Positions 9,446-19,593 of a DNA stretch of 64,000 bases are shown piece after piece (the first letter of the stretch is position 1; every line of letters starts with the position of its first letter). The DNA lies in contig CM075346.1 of the NCBI GenBank assembly GCA_037693485.1, positions 45,554,001 to 45,618,000 on the forward strand, given 5' to 3'. This DNA is from Kitagawia praeruptora (taxonomy: Eukaryota > Streptophyta > Magnoliopsida > Apiales > Apiaceae). The notes below the pieces were generated by a model. That model did not search any database. It was not told the DNA's origin and saw only the letters and a list, made by a program, of their open reading frames with translations. Made by a program: the position numbers and the translations under genes.

Positions 9446-10172
9446 CACTACGCCATAAGTGAGCATACGCAACCCTTTTTACAAAGCGTTGCACAGAAAG
9501 CGTTTCGTTAGATAGAAGTTTTGGGTCTTTTGCAACTGCGCTGAATTGGTGTTGCGTTAGATATAGATTAGCGTTGCGTATTACCCATAGTGTTTCACAT
9601 TATGCAACACTAACTGATGGCGTTGCGTTAGATAATTTTTTATTTTTATAAATGGTGAAGTGGCAGGAGTGGGACCCACATGTGCTGACATGGCATTTGC
9701 TGACGTGGCACATGTGGGACCCACATTTGCTGACGTGGCAGAAGTGGGGCCCACCTTTGCTGACGTGGCAAAAAACGTTGCATTAGATACCAACAGTGTT
9801 GCGTTTGCTCTTTGAAGTGTTGCATTAGATATATTCATATTTTTTTAAAAAAATATGACGTGGCAGATGTGGGCCCCACAACTGCTGACGTGGCAGTGTG
9901 GGACCCACAAGGGTGACGTGGCAGGAGGCCCATCATGCTGACGTGGCACATGTGGGACCCACAATTGCTGACGTGGCAGAAGTGGGGCCCACCTTTGCTG
10001 ACGTGGCATTTGCTGACGTGGCAGAAAGCGTTGCATTAGATACCTGTAGTGTTGCATTTGCTGTTTGAAGTGTTGCATTAGATAAATTTATATTTTTTTT
10101 AAAAAATATGACGTGGCAGATGTGGGACCCACCACTGCTGACGTGGCAGTGTGGGACCCACAAGGGTGACAT
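9446..10172 (+). mobile_element. CACTA transposon terminus (left end, truncated)
   Basis: Begins with CACTACGCCATAA, the typical CACTA terminal inverted repeat; the same first 12 bases start the fragment at 41074. Subterminal GCGTTGC(G/A)TTAGATA repeats follow, as expected for transposase-binding sites. From 9655 the sequence is a dense array of TGACGTGGCA (12 copies by eye) alternating with GTGGGACCCAC or close variants. The array includes a duplicated module (about 9770-9950 and 10020-10170). It runs directly into satellite at about 10173, so the rest of the element is lost. No transposase is present. Confidence 0.7.
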
Positions 10173-12071
10173 GTAATATCATTATATTAGATATATATTG
10201 ACATCCGTACGGTTGGATCGTTCAAAAATATTTTTTTTAAAACAGAAATAATAATCCGTAACAAAGCACTAGTTACGAGTCATATTGAAAATAGTAGTGA
10301 TCTACTAAGATCTCCAATCAAATTAATTTTTAATTTTCTGAAACTTGGGGAATATCATTATATTAGATATATATTGACATCCGTACGGTTGGATCGTTCA
10401 AAAATATTTTTTTAAAAATAGAAACAATAATCCGTAACAAAGCACTAGTTACGAGTCATATTGAAAATAGTAGGAATCTACTAAGATCTCCAATCAAATT
10501 AATTTTTTATTTTCTGAAACTTGGGGAATATCATTATATTAGATATATATTGACATCCGTGTGGTTGGATCGTTCAAAAATATTTTTAAAAAAATAGAAA
10601 CAATAATCCGTAACAAAGCACTAGTTACGAGTCATATTGAAAATAGTAGTGATCTACTAAGATCTCCAATCAAATTAATTTTTTATTTTCTGAAACTTGG
10701 GGAATATCATTATATTAGATATATATTGACATCCGTACAGTTGGATCGTTCAAAAATATTTTTAAAAAAATTGAAACAATAATCCGTAACAAAGCACTAG
10801 TTACGAGTCATATTGAAAATAGTAGTGATCTACTAAGATCTCCAATCAAATTAATTTTTTATTTTCTGCAACTTGGGGAATATCATTATATTAAATATAT
10901 ATTGACATCCGTACGGTTGGATCGTTCAAAAATATTTTTTTAAAAATAGAAACAATAATCCGTAACAAAGCACTAGTTACGAGTCATATTGAAAATAGTA
11001 GTGATATACTAAGATCTCCAATCAAATTAATTTTTTATTTTCTGAAACTTGGGGAATATCATTATATTAGATATATTTTGACATCCGTACGGTTGGATCG
11101 TTCAAAAATATTTTTTTAAAAATAGAAACAATAATCCGTAACAAAGCACTAGTTACGAGTCATATTGAAAATAGTAGTGATCTACTAAGATCTCCAATCA
11201 AATTAATTTTTTATTTTCTGAAACTTGGGGAATATCATTATATTAGATATATATTGACATCCGTGTGGTTGGATCGTTCAAAAATATTTTTAAAAAAATA
11301 GAAACAATAATCCGTAACAAAGCACTAGTTACGAGTCATATTGAAAATAGTAGTGATCTACTAAGATCTCCAATCAAATTAATTTTTTATTTTCTGAAAC
11401 TTGGGGAATATCATTATATTAGATATATATTGACATCCGTACAGTTGGATCGTTCAAAAATATTTTTAAAAAAATTGAAACAATAATCCGTAACAAAGCA
11501 CTAGTTACGAGTCATATTGAAAATAGTAGTGATCTACTAAGATCTCCAATCAAATTAATTTTTTATTTTCTGCAACTTGGGGAATATCATTATATTAAAT
11601 ATATATTGACATCCGTACGGTTGGATCGTTCAAAAATATTTTTTTAAAAATAGAAACAATAATCCGTAACAAAGCACTAGTTACGAGTCATATTGAAAAT
11701 AGTAGTGATATACTAAGATCTCCAATCAAATTAATTTTTTATTTTCTGAAACTTGGGGAATATCATTATATTAGATATATTTTGACATCCGTACAGTTGG
11801 ATCGTTCAAAAATATTTTTTAAAAAATAGAAACAATAATCCGTAACAAAGCACTAGTTACGAGTCATATTGAAAATAGTAGTGATCTACTAAGATCTCCA
11901 ATCAAATTAATTTTTTATTTTCCGAAACTTGGGCAATATCATTATATTAGATATATATTGACATCTGTACGGTTGGATTGTTCAAAAATATTTTTTAAAA
12001 ATAGAAACAATAATCCGTAACAAAGCACTAGTTACGAGTCATATTGAAAATAGTAGTGATCTACTAAGATC
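10173..12071 (+). repeat. 176-bp satellite array with 704-bp higher-order repeat
   Basis: Monomer landmark GACATCC (or GACATCT) falls at 10200, 10376, 10552, 10728, 10904, 11080, 11256, 11432, 11608, 11784 and 11960, always 176 bp apart. Variant-specific sites recur every fourth monomer (GTGTGG at 10552 and 11256; GTACAG with TTGAAAC at 10728 and 11432; TTAAATATAT before 10904 and 11608). This gives a 4-monomer, 704-bp higher-order unit in two near-identical copies. The ORFs inside are by-products of the repeat. Its length is typical of plant centromeric or subtelomeric satellites. Confidence 0.93.
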
Positions 12072-12431
12072 TTCAAAAAAATTCCTACATGTACTTGGTT
12101 TGGTTTCGTAACGGTCAAACCGGTCAAAGTAGACTTTCCTTTTAACTAGTCTTGTCCCGAATGATGAATCTATTTTTCTAAATTATTTTTTCGACGTTCC
12201 AATCGCACGTATGTCAAGATATAACGATTTTAGTGACGCGGGAATTTTTCAAAAAAATTCCTACATGTACTTGGTTTGGTTTCGTAACGGTCAAACCGGT
12301 CAAAGTGGACTTTCCTTTTAACTAGTCTTGTCCCAAATGATGAATCTATTTTTTAAAATTATTTTTTCGACATTCTAATCGCACGGATGTCAAGATATAA
12401 CGATTTCAGTGACGCGGTAATTTTTCAAAAA
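12072..12431 (-). repeat. Diverged satellite monomers in inverted orientation
   Basis: Two full units (start TTCAAAAAAATTCC at 12072 and 12248, third start at 12424) with the same 176-bp period. Read in reverse they align with the adjacent satellite: AACTAGT, a pyrimidine-rich stretch CTATTTTT, and CGCACG(T/G)ATGTCAAGATAT against CCGTACGGATGTCAATATAT. The array therefore flips strand at about 12071. These units are much more diverged than the plus-oriented array. Confidence 0.75.
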
Positions 12432-12618
12432 ATGTCATCTAGAGGAGAAGGTTCTGATCGTCCGTCGCAAAGGCGGTTAGTTCGTACCCAAATGGCAGGG
12501 AATTTGGGGGAGTCCATATTTGACAGTGAAGTGGTGTCGTCGTCTCTTGTTAAAATTGCTCCCATTCTTCGTGTGGGCAATGAGGTTGAGCCCAGCAACC
12601 CAAGAGTTGCTTATCTAT
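12432..12618 (+). pseudogene. Callose synthase (GSL/CALS) exon 1
   Basis: The translation from ATG 12432 (MSSRGEGSDRPSQRRLVRTQ, then AGNLGESIFDSEVV, IAPILRV and NEVEPSNPRVAYLC) is the N-terminus of plant callose synthases of the CALS1-3 group, plasma-membrane beta-1,3-glucan synthases. A strong donor, CTAT|GTAAGT, lies at 12618/12619, where this family has its first intron. Several normally invariant residues differ (Thr to Met before AGNLGES; Pro to Ser after SEVV; Glu to Lys before IAPILRV; Ala to Gly after ILRV). The next exon (FYAFEKAHRLDP in relatives) is not found in the window. Satellite abuts the ATG, so no normal promoter or 5' UTR is present. Most likely an orphaned, decaying exon. 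Confidence 0.8.
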
Positions 12619-12867
12619 GTAAGTTTTTGGTTTGGTCCTTATTGCATAATTGGGTATATATGTTTGCGTATGTTTGATGGTTGGATAACATCCTTCCATT
12701 TATCTACTATGTTCCCAATTGTTTGCTGCCAATTTATTTAATATTGTAACTGATGAGATAGATATATGAAACGGTTTTATGCATTGCTGTAAATGATTTG
12801 CCTTACTGTTAACAGAATGTCACTACTAGTTTAATTTGTACTATAGTTTGGTATTTCCTGTATATCC
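12619..12867 (+). other. Intron 1 remnant of the callose synthase fragment
   Basis: T-rich sequence after the GT donor, typical of plant introns. It is interrupted at 12868 by the LTR of Sirevirus A. No acceptor or following exon was found. Confidence 0.5.
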
Positions 12868-13601
12868 TGTTAGGAATAATTCATAAGTTGTGATGTTAAG
12901 AATAGAATTTACACATTATACATCTTGTAATCCTGATCTTATAAAGGATTTAGCACTTTATATAGGATTTATGTGTAAGACAGTTATCTGTATAGTTAAG
13001 TCAGGAATGAACAGTGTATCGGAGACTACATGTCAGGAACAAAGGGCAAATCCTGATGACGGTCTAATACTGATGATGATCAGATACTGATGCAAGATGA
13101 AATCCTGATATCAGTCTTGTTACTGATGATGTCATTATGGATGCTACAGAAACTGGCAAGTGCTATAAAACAGGATCTTTGTTTGAAGAACAAGCAAGAA
13201 GATATTATGAAGGAAAGAGTTTTCTATTGATGGAAACTATCGACTAGAAGGCAGAACATTGTCATGTATAGATTATATCTTTCTGTTATTTGTTGATAGG
13301 TAGCATTATAAATACTCTCTCAATATCATTGTAAAGAGCGTGTGTTGTAAGCAAGTGTGCGTAGCTCTGTATAAGGTTTGTATTCGAAAGTTCGAAACAA
13401 ATAGAGAGAGAGAGATTTGTATTGTCAGCAGCTGCTAAAGGTATTTGTACACCTTTGGTAGAGTTTGTATTTGATCTTATTAATACAAACAGAGTTTGAT
13501 TCATTCGTTTATTCTTGTTCATATAATCAAGCAAAAAAAAATCAGACATGATTATATAACTTGTATTCAACCCCCCCTTCTACAAGTTATTCGAGTTAAC
13601 A
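12868..13601 (+). repeat. 5' LTR of Sirevirus A
   Basis: Starts TGTTAGGAATAATTC and ends GAGTTAACA just before the PBS at 13604. It has TATA-like TTATAAATAC near 13308 and several (A/T)TCCTGAT and ACTGATGATG motifs in U3. Confidence 0.9.
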
Positions 13602-13650
13602 ATTGGTATCAGAGAAGGTTGATTTCGAATAATCATAAAGATCTGCAATC

Positions 13651-16600
13651 ATGTCTGGTTACAAAGATGGGAATACTAAGATTCCTATGCTCAAGAAAAA
13701 TGAATATACTCTATGGGAAGTAAAGATGTTGCATCATCTGGAAGCAACAGATCCTGATTATCTTGACAGAATCAGAGATGGACCTTTTGTTCCAACAAAG
13801 GTCGTTGGACAAGCAACTGTTGATGGTGTGGTTGTTCCAGAACATACAGCAGAGAAGCCAAAATCTGAATGGTCAGATAAGGATAAGGAGAATGTTCTTA
13901 AAGATGCTAAAGTGATAAACATATTATTCAACAGTCTTGATTCTGTTCTCACTAACTATGTTCTCTCTTGTAAAACTGCTAAGGATATATGGGACAATCT
14001 TAAGGTTCACTGTGAAGGAACTAAGCCTGTCAGGAAGAATATGAGGACATTACTTATACAACAGTATGAGTACTTTGAATCCAAGTCTGGTGAGTCACTT
14101 ACTGATACCTTTGATAGGTTTACAAAACTCATCAATGAGATGGCCATGCATGGTAAATATTATGACTTGGAGGATATGAATACAAAGTTCATGAAAGCTT
14201 TGCCTGATTTCTACAATGAGAAGATATCTGCGATTGAGGAAGCTAATGATCTGGATGAGATTTCATTAGAGGCAGTATATGGAAAATTGAGAGCTTATGA
14301 ACTTGACAAGCAACAGAAGAAGAGCAGGAGTGAAGGAAAAATGAAGACTGTTGCACTTACTGCCCAATCTGAAGTTAAGAAGCTTCCTGAAGAACAGCAT
14401 GAAGAGATTGCTGTAAAGAATCCAAGGAAGAAGAAAAGCAAAGAAAGTTCTGAGTCAGAGACTACTGATATGGACTCTGACAACAATGATTCTGAATCTG
14501 AGATGCAGGAACTCTTTGCTATGTTTGCTAAAGCTTTCAAGAAAGGAAGATTCAACAGGAGAAGATTTAGCAAAGGACCTTTTCAAAAGAAGGAGGAGAA
14601 GAAGAGTGACAAAGGCAAAAGTACAATTGTCAAGCTTGATAAGGCCAAGATCAAGTGCTTTAACTGCAGCGAGCTTGGAAACTTTGCTAGTGAGTGTAAG
14701 AAGCCTAGGAATTCAGGAAAGGGTAATGCACTTATGGTCACACAGAAGGATTGGGCTGATTCCAGTGATTCTGAAGATGAATTGGATTATGACAACATTG
14801 CATTGATGGCAAATAGTTCAGACAAACCTGGATCTCCAAAGAAAATTTCTCCATCCTCTGTTAAGGGCACAGGAAAGAAGCATTCAATTATCTTGGACAG
14901 TGGATGCTCTGGACATATGACTGGAAAGAAGTCCCTGCTTACAAAGTTTGAGAGGAAAGCTGGCCCAGTAATATCTTTTGGAGATGGCAACAAAGGAGAA
15001 ACTCTGGGATATGGCTCAATTGTTTTTGGGAATGTCATCATAGAAAATGTAGCACTGGTTGAAGGCTTGAAACATACTCTTTTAAGCATAAGTCAACTGG
15101 GTGATAAAGGTTACAAATCAATCTTTGACAAAGAAGGATGCAAAATCTTGAATATGCAGAATGGAGACATTGTTCTAACTGGTCAAAGACATGGTAACAT
15201 ATATGAAGCCAGCTTAAGTGATACATCTAAAGGAATTGTTAGATGTCTCTACAGCAAAGCAACAAGTGATGAAAGCTGGAATTGGCACAAGAAGCTCTCA
15301 CATCTTAATTTCAAGAAGCTTAATCAACTTGTTAAGTACAATTTGGTGAGAGGCCTACCACAGGCAAATTTTGTGCAAGATGGACTTTGTGATGCATGTC
15401 AGCTTGGAAAACAAAGAAGAACCACTTTCAAGAGCAAGACTGAAAATTCAATTACTGAACCATTTCATATGCTACATCTTGATCTGTTTGGTCCAGTAAA
15501 CATTATGTCTATCAGCAAGAAAAGATATGCTCTAGTAATAGTGGATGATTTCACAAGGTTCACATGGGTGTTCTTTCTACACAAGAAGGATGAAGCTCCT
15601 CAACAAATCATTGAACTTATCAAGAATATTCAGAATAACTCTGAGTACAAAGTCAAGGTACTTAGAAGTGACAATGGTACAGAATTCAAGAATTCTACAA
15701 TGGAGGGGTTTTGTGCAGATAATGGAATCACTCAACAGTTTTCTGCACCTGGTACACCTCAGCAGAACGGTGTAGTGGAAAGAAAGAACAGGACTCTCAT
15801 AGAGGCAGCAAGAACCATGCTTGCAGATGCAAAACTTCCAACCTACTTTTGGGCAGAAGCTATTAACACTGCATGTTTCACTCAAAACTGTACCTTGGTA
15901 AATAGTCATGGAAAAACTCCCTATGAGATGATCAAAGGAAAGAAACCAAGTGTGAAATACTTTCACATATTTGGATGCAAATGCTATGTCCTAAAAGTTC
16001 ATCCAGAACAACTTGGAAAATTTGAAGCCAAATCGGATGAAGCAATTTTTCTAGGATATTCAGCATCTAAGGCCTTCAAAGTTTATAATCTCAGAACTCA
16101 CATTGTTATGGAATCAATTCATGTTGCATTTGACGATAAGAAATTTGGAATTCTGCAAACTGATGAAAGCCATGACAAATTGGAATTTAAAAATCTGAAG
16201 AATTCTGAGATACTCTCCAGTGATGATGAAGGTTCTCCAGAAGGAATTTCTATTGCTTCTCAAAGGAATGCTACTGTTGAGGGGGAGCAAATAAATCAAA
16301 GAGAACACAGTGATCATCAGGAGCAGACTAGCCTTTCAGAGTCTACTCCATTAGGAATTGACGTTTCAGAGTCTATTCCATCAGGAACTGATCTTTCAGA
16401 GTCTACTGAGGAAATATCAGTAACTAGCAGCAATATGGAATCTACTGATTCTATTGATCAAAGGAGAGTTTTTGAAGGTAGAGAGAATTCTTCTACAAGA
16501 GATACCACTAACTTAGGGGGAGAGACTAGCAGAGTTAATCTACCACCTGTTAGAAAATGGACAAAGGATCATACTGAAGATTTGATAATTGGTGATCCTA

Positions 16601-18124
16601 ATAGTGGTGTTCGAACTAGAAGATCAATTCAAAATGAATGCTTGTATAGTTGCTTTCTCTCAAAGAATGAACCTAAGAAGGTTGAAGAAGCCTTACAGGA
16701 TCTTGATTGGGTAATTGCAATGCAGGAGGAGTTAAATGAGTTTGAGAGAAACAAAGTCTGGAAACTGGTACCAAGACCCAAAGATAGATCTATTGTTGGT
16801 ACAAGATGGGTTTTCAGAAACAAGTTAGATGAATCTGGTATGATTGAAAGAAACAAAGCAAGACTGGTGGCCAAGGCATTGATTATGATGAGACCTTTGC
16901 ACCTGTAGCAAGATTGGAAGCAATCAGAATGTTTCTTGCATTTGCAGCTCATTCAAACTTGATGAGGAAGTGTATGTGGAATAGCCACCTGGATTTGTTG
17001 ATCCAAAGTTTCCAAATCATGTCTACAAACTTGACAAGGCACTCTATGGACTAAAGCAGGCACCAAGAGCATGGTATGAGACTTTGTCTAAATTTCTTCT
17101 TGAAAATGGCTTCACAAGAGGTACAATTGACAAAACTCTATTCTTTAGAAAGATAAAAGGTGAATTGCTTTTAGTTCAAGTTTATGTTGATGATATTATT
17201 TTTGGTTCTACTAATGAAAAGTTGTGTGCTAAGTTTAGCAAGCTTATGCAGTCTAAGTATCAGATGAGCATGATGGGTGAATTAAATTATTTCTTAGGCT
17301 TGCAGGTCAAACAGACTGAGACTGGTATTTTCATTAATCAGTCAAAGTATATCAAAGATCTTTTAAAAAGGTTTGACTTTCAAGACTGTGCAGTTGCAAA
17401 AACACCCATGGCAACAGCCACTAAACTAGACTCTGATCCTAAAGGGAAGAGTGTGGATAATACTAGTTATAGAGGCATGATAGGCTCATTGTTATATCTA
17501 ACTGCAAGTAGGCCAGATATAATGTTTTCTACCTGTTTATGTGCTAGATTCCAAAGTGATCCTAAGGAATCTCATTTAATTGCTGTGAAGAGAATTTTTA
17601 GATATCTCAAAGGAACTCCAAATCTTGGTTTGTGGTACCCTAGAGAATCTGATTTCTTTCTAATTGGCTATTCAGACTCTGATTATGCAGGGTGTAAGAT
17701 AGACAGGAAAAGCACTACAGGTACATGTCAATTCTTGGGAAATAGATTGATTTCTTGGGCAAGCAAGAAGCAACAATCTGTTTCAACCTCAACTGCAGAA
17801 GCTGAGTACATAGCAGCAGGCAGTTGTTGTGCACAGCTCCTTTGGATAAGAAATCAGTTGATGGATTATGGTATGACACTTAGTAATATTCCTATGTTTT
17901 GTGATAATACTAGTGCTATTAAAATTGCAGAAAATCCAGTTCAACATTCAAGGACTAAGCACATTGATGTCAGGTATCATTTTATTAGAGAACATATTGA
18001 GAATGGTACTGTGGAACTTTATTTTGTTCCTACTGACAAACAGCTTGCAGATATTCTAACTAAACCACTTGATGAGACTACATTCAGTAGATTAGTAAGT
18101 GAGTTAGGAATGTTAAATTTTTAG
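13651..18124 (+). pseudogene. Sirevirus A gag-pol polyprotein, RT damaged
   Basis: The ORF opens at ATG 13651 after the PBS. Gag carries the zinc knuckle CFNCSELGNFASEC (C336). Protease has LDSGCSGHMTG (D416). Integrase has the HHCC region and the DDE triad D611 (LDLFGP), D674 (RSDNGTEF) and E710 (GVVERKNR), spaced D-x35-E. RT starts normally (VGTRWVFRNKL), but two small deletions near 16876 and 16957 remove residues around the G-Y-S segment and the QMDVKSAF motif with the first catalytic Asp. They cause a frameshift with a stop at 16906-16908, and a further in-frame TAG follows near 16981. From about 17000 the frame recovers with YGLKQAPRAW, YVDD and an RNase H with STAEAEY, ending at 18124. 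Gag to IN could still be made; RT cannot work. Confidence 0.92.
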
Positions 18125-18678
18125 ATCTTTAACATCTGCAAAAGTAGCAAGGTATGTTGTTTTTAGCTTATAGACTTGATATTCTTGTCAGGATCTATAT
18201 TTGATTGTTAAATGCTTTAGCTATAACACTTTGCCTTGATAAATTTCAGTATGATAGACTTGTTAATAATCATCAGGATTAGATTTGTTATCAGGATGCT
18301 GACGTCATCAGTATTGTGTCAGTATCAGGATTATGAAAACTGTTTTAAATCCTGACGTTTACTTTGTGTAGTAATCTAATTCTGTGATGTGTTAAATCTA
18401 TAGCATCAAGTTTTAATATTTGCATATTGATAATTTGTACATCATTCAGTAATCGAAAGACAAGTAGATAACAAGAAATTGTATTTTCATTAATTGAAAG
18501 CATTACATGGAAATGAAATACAACATCTTTTTGTCTAATTTCTACTGATAATTCTATACTTGTCTATTGATATGAACTCTGAGGTACAGGACAAGGAGCA
18601 TCTCAAGAAATCCATCAGGGGATTAAACAGCCTCGTTTGCTCTTGGATTCCTTGTCTGGGCGACTTGAATGAGAGCAG
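18125..18678 (+). other. Spacer between pol and the antisense ORF of Sirevirus A
   Basis: Non-coding. Holds a cluster of ATCAGGAT/ATCAGTAT-type motifs (about 18190-18350) like those in the LTR. It is probably the 3' region of the antisense ORF. Confidence 0.5.
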
Positions 18679-18948
18679 CTAACTTAAATGAATAGCATCT
18701 CCATCAAGATCAACCTCAGACTCTCGGCCAAATTCTTCATCCTCAGGTTTTGAGGAGGTTAGGGGAAGATTGTATCCAACAGATGGATGTTCTAGGAGAA
18801 ACCTCTGGATATTATCGGAAACCAATCCATTCATGATTAGTTCGATGAGAAGAGTCGTTTGTTCAAAGAGATGATCAAGAACAGGATCTTCATCGACCGA
18901 GAAAGATCTAAAGAATGGGTTTGAATGGAATTTTGGTTTGAGGAGCAT
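18679..18948 (-). CDS. Antisense ORF between pol and the env-like ORF (89 aa), Sirevirus A
   Basis: Minus-strand ORF from ATG 18948 in a favourable CAACAATGCTC context; stop at 18679. The protein is acidic toward its C-terminus (PEDEEFGRESEVDLDGD) with a hydrophobic central stretch (TTLLIELIMNGL). It resembles no family I know. A TATA-like TTTAAAAG lies about 60 bp upstream (near 19005). Sirevirus C has an antisense ORF of nearly the same size (85 aa) at the same place between pol and the extra ORF. The two peptides share composition but no clear sequence identity. The positional match raises confidence above that for a random ORF of this length. Confidence 0.4.
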   Translation of the reverse strand: MLLKPKFHSNPFFRSFSVDEDPVLDHLFEQTTLLIELIMNGLVSDNIQRFLLEHPSVGYNLPLTSSKPEDEEFGRESEVDLDGDAIHLS

Positions 18949-19593
18949 TGTTGAGAAGAAAAGAAATTGAAAGGTTTATGGAGAATGGCATAAGGCGTCT
19001 GTTTCTTTTAAAGAAAGACGTGAGAAGCTGAACAGTCACTTGGAAGTTTTAATGAAGTCAGATGCTAATTATTGCGTGTGACTGTATTTCTTGTTTTCAA
19101 GAAATATTGAATATATCTAACCAATTGATTTTTGTTCAGATTAATTGTTTATTTCTTTTTCAGATAAAAGAAATATGCCATGTGGAAACTCCATATTAAG
19201 TCTCTGATGATATTGATCAGGATTTTATATGTGACCATCAGGATTTGAGAATTATTATCACATTGTAATTTGTGATTATTTTGATGAGAGGTCAACAGGA
19301 AAAGGAAGCTGATCAGTATTGATTATTTATATCCTGATTTATTTCATGAAAATCAATTTTGGATTTATTTTCCAAAAATCGTGGGTAACCGAATTTTTCA
19401 GGGACTGACACCTGTCAATCTACGTGTCAACGTGGGATAGTGGTCTGAAAGATTTGTGAAATATATTTGTTTTAAAACTCTAATCGTGTAATTGCTTTCT
19501 CTAATTGTACTTTCTCTAAAGCAAAAACCACTTTTGAGTTTTCAAAATCACTAATCCATTTCAAGAATTTTTCAAGCTCTTTTCAGATAAAAA
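18949..19593. other. Divergent spacer: leader of the extra ORF and upstream region of the antisense ORF
   Basis: Lies between two divergent ORFs. Holds ATCAGGAT-type motifs (about 19195-19335). The part just before ATG 19594 is a pyrimidine- and A-rich leader. May serve as a bidirectional regulatory region; inferred. Confidence 0.4.

Noticed and set aside
10561..11486. Two identical 73-aa ORFs (10561-10782 and 11265-11486)
   Set aside because: They lie in the 176-bp satellite and are identical because of the 704-bp higher-order repeat; no coding evidence.
10200..12071. CRISPR-like regular spacing
   Set aside because: The whole 176-bp unit is repeated, with no unique spacers, and the host is a plant.
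13604..13615. tRNA-like sequence TGGTATCAGAGA
   Set aside because: It is the primer-binding site complementary to initiator tRNA-Met, not a tRNA gene.
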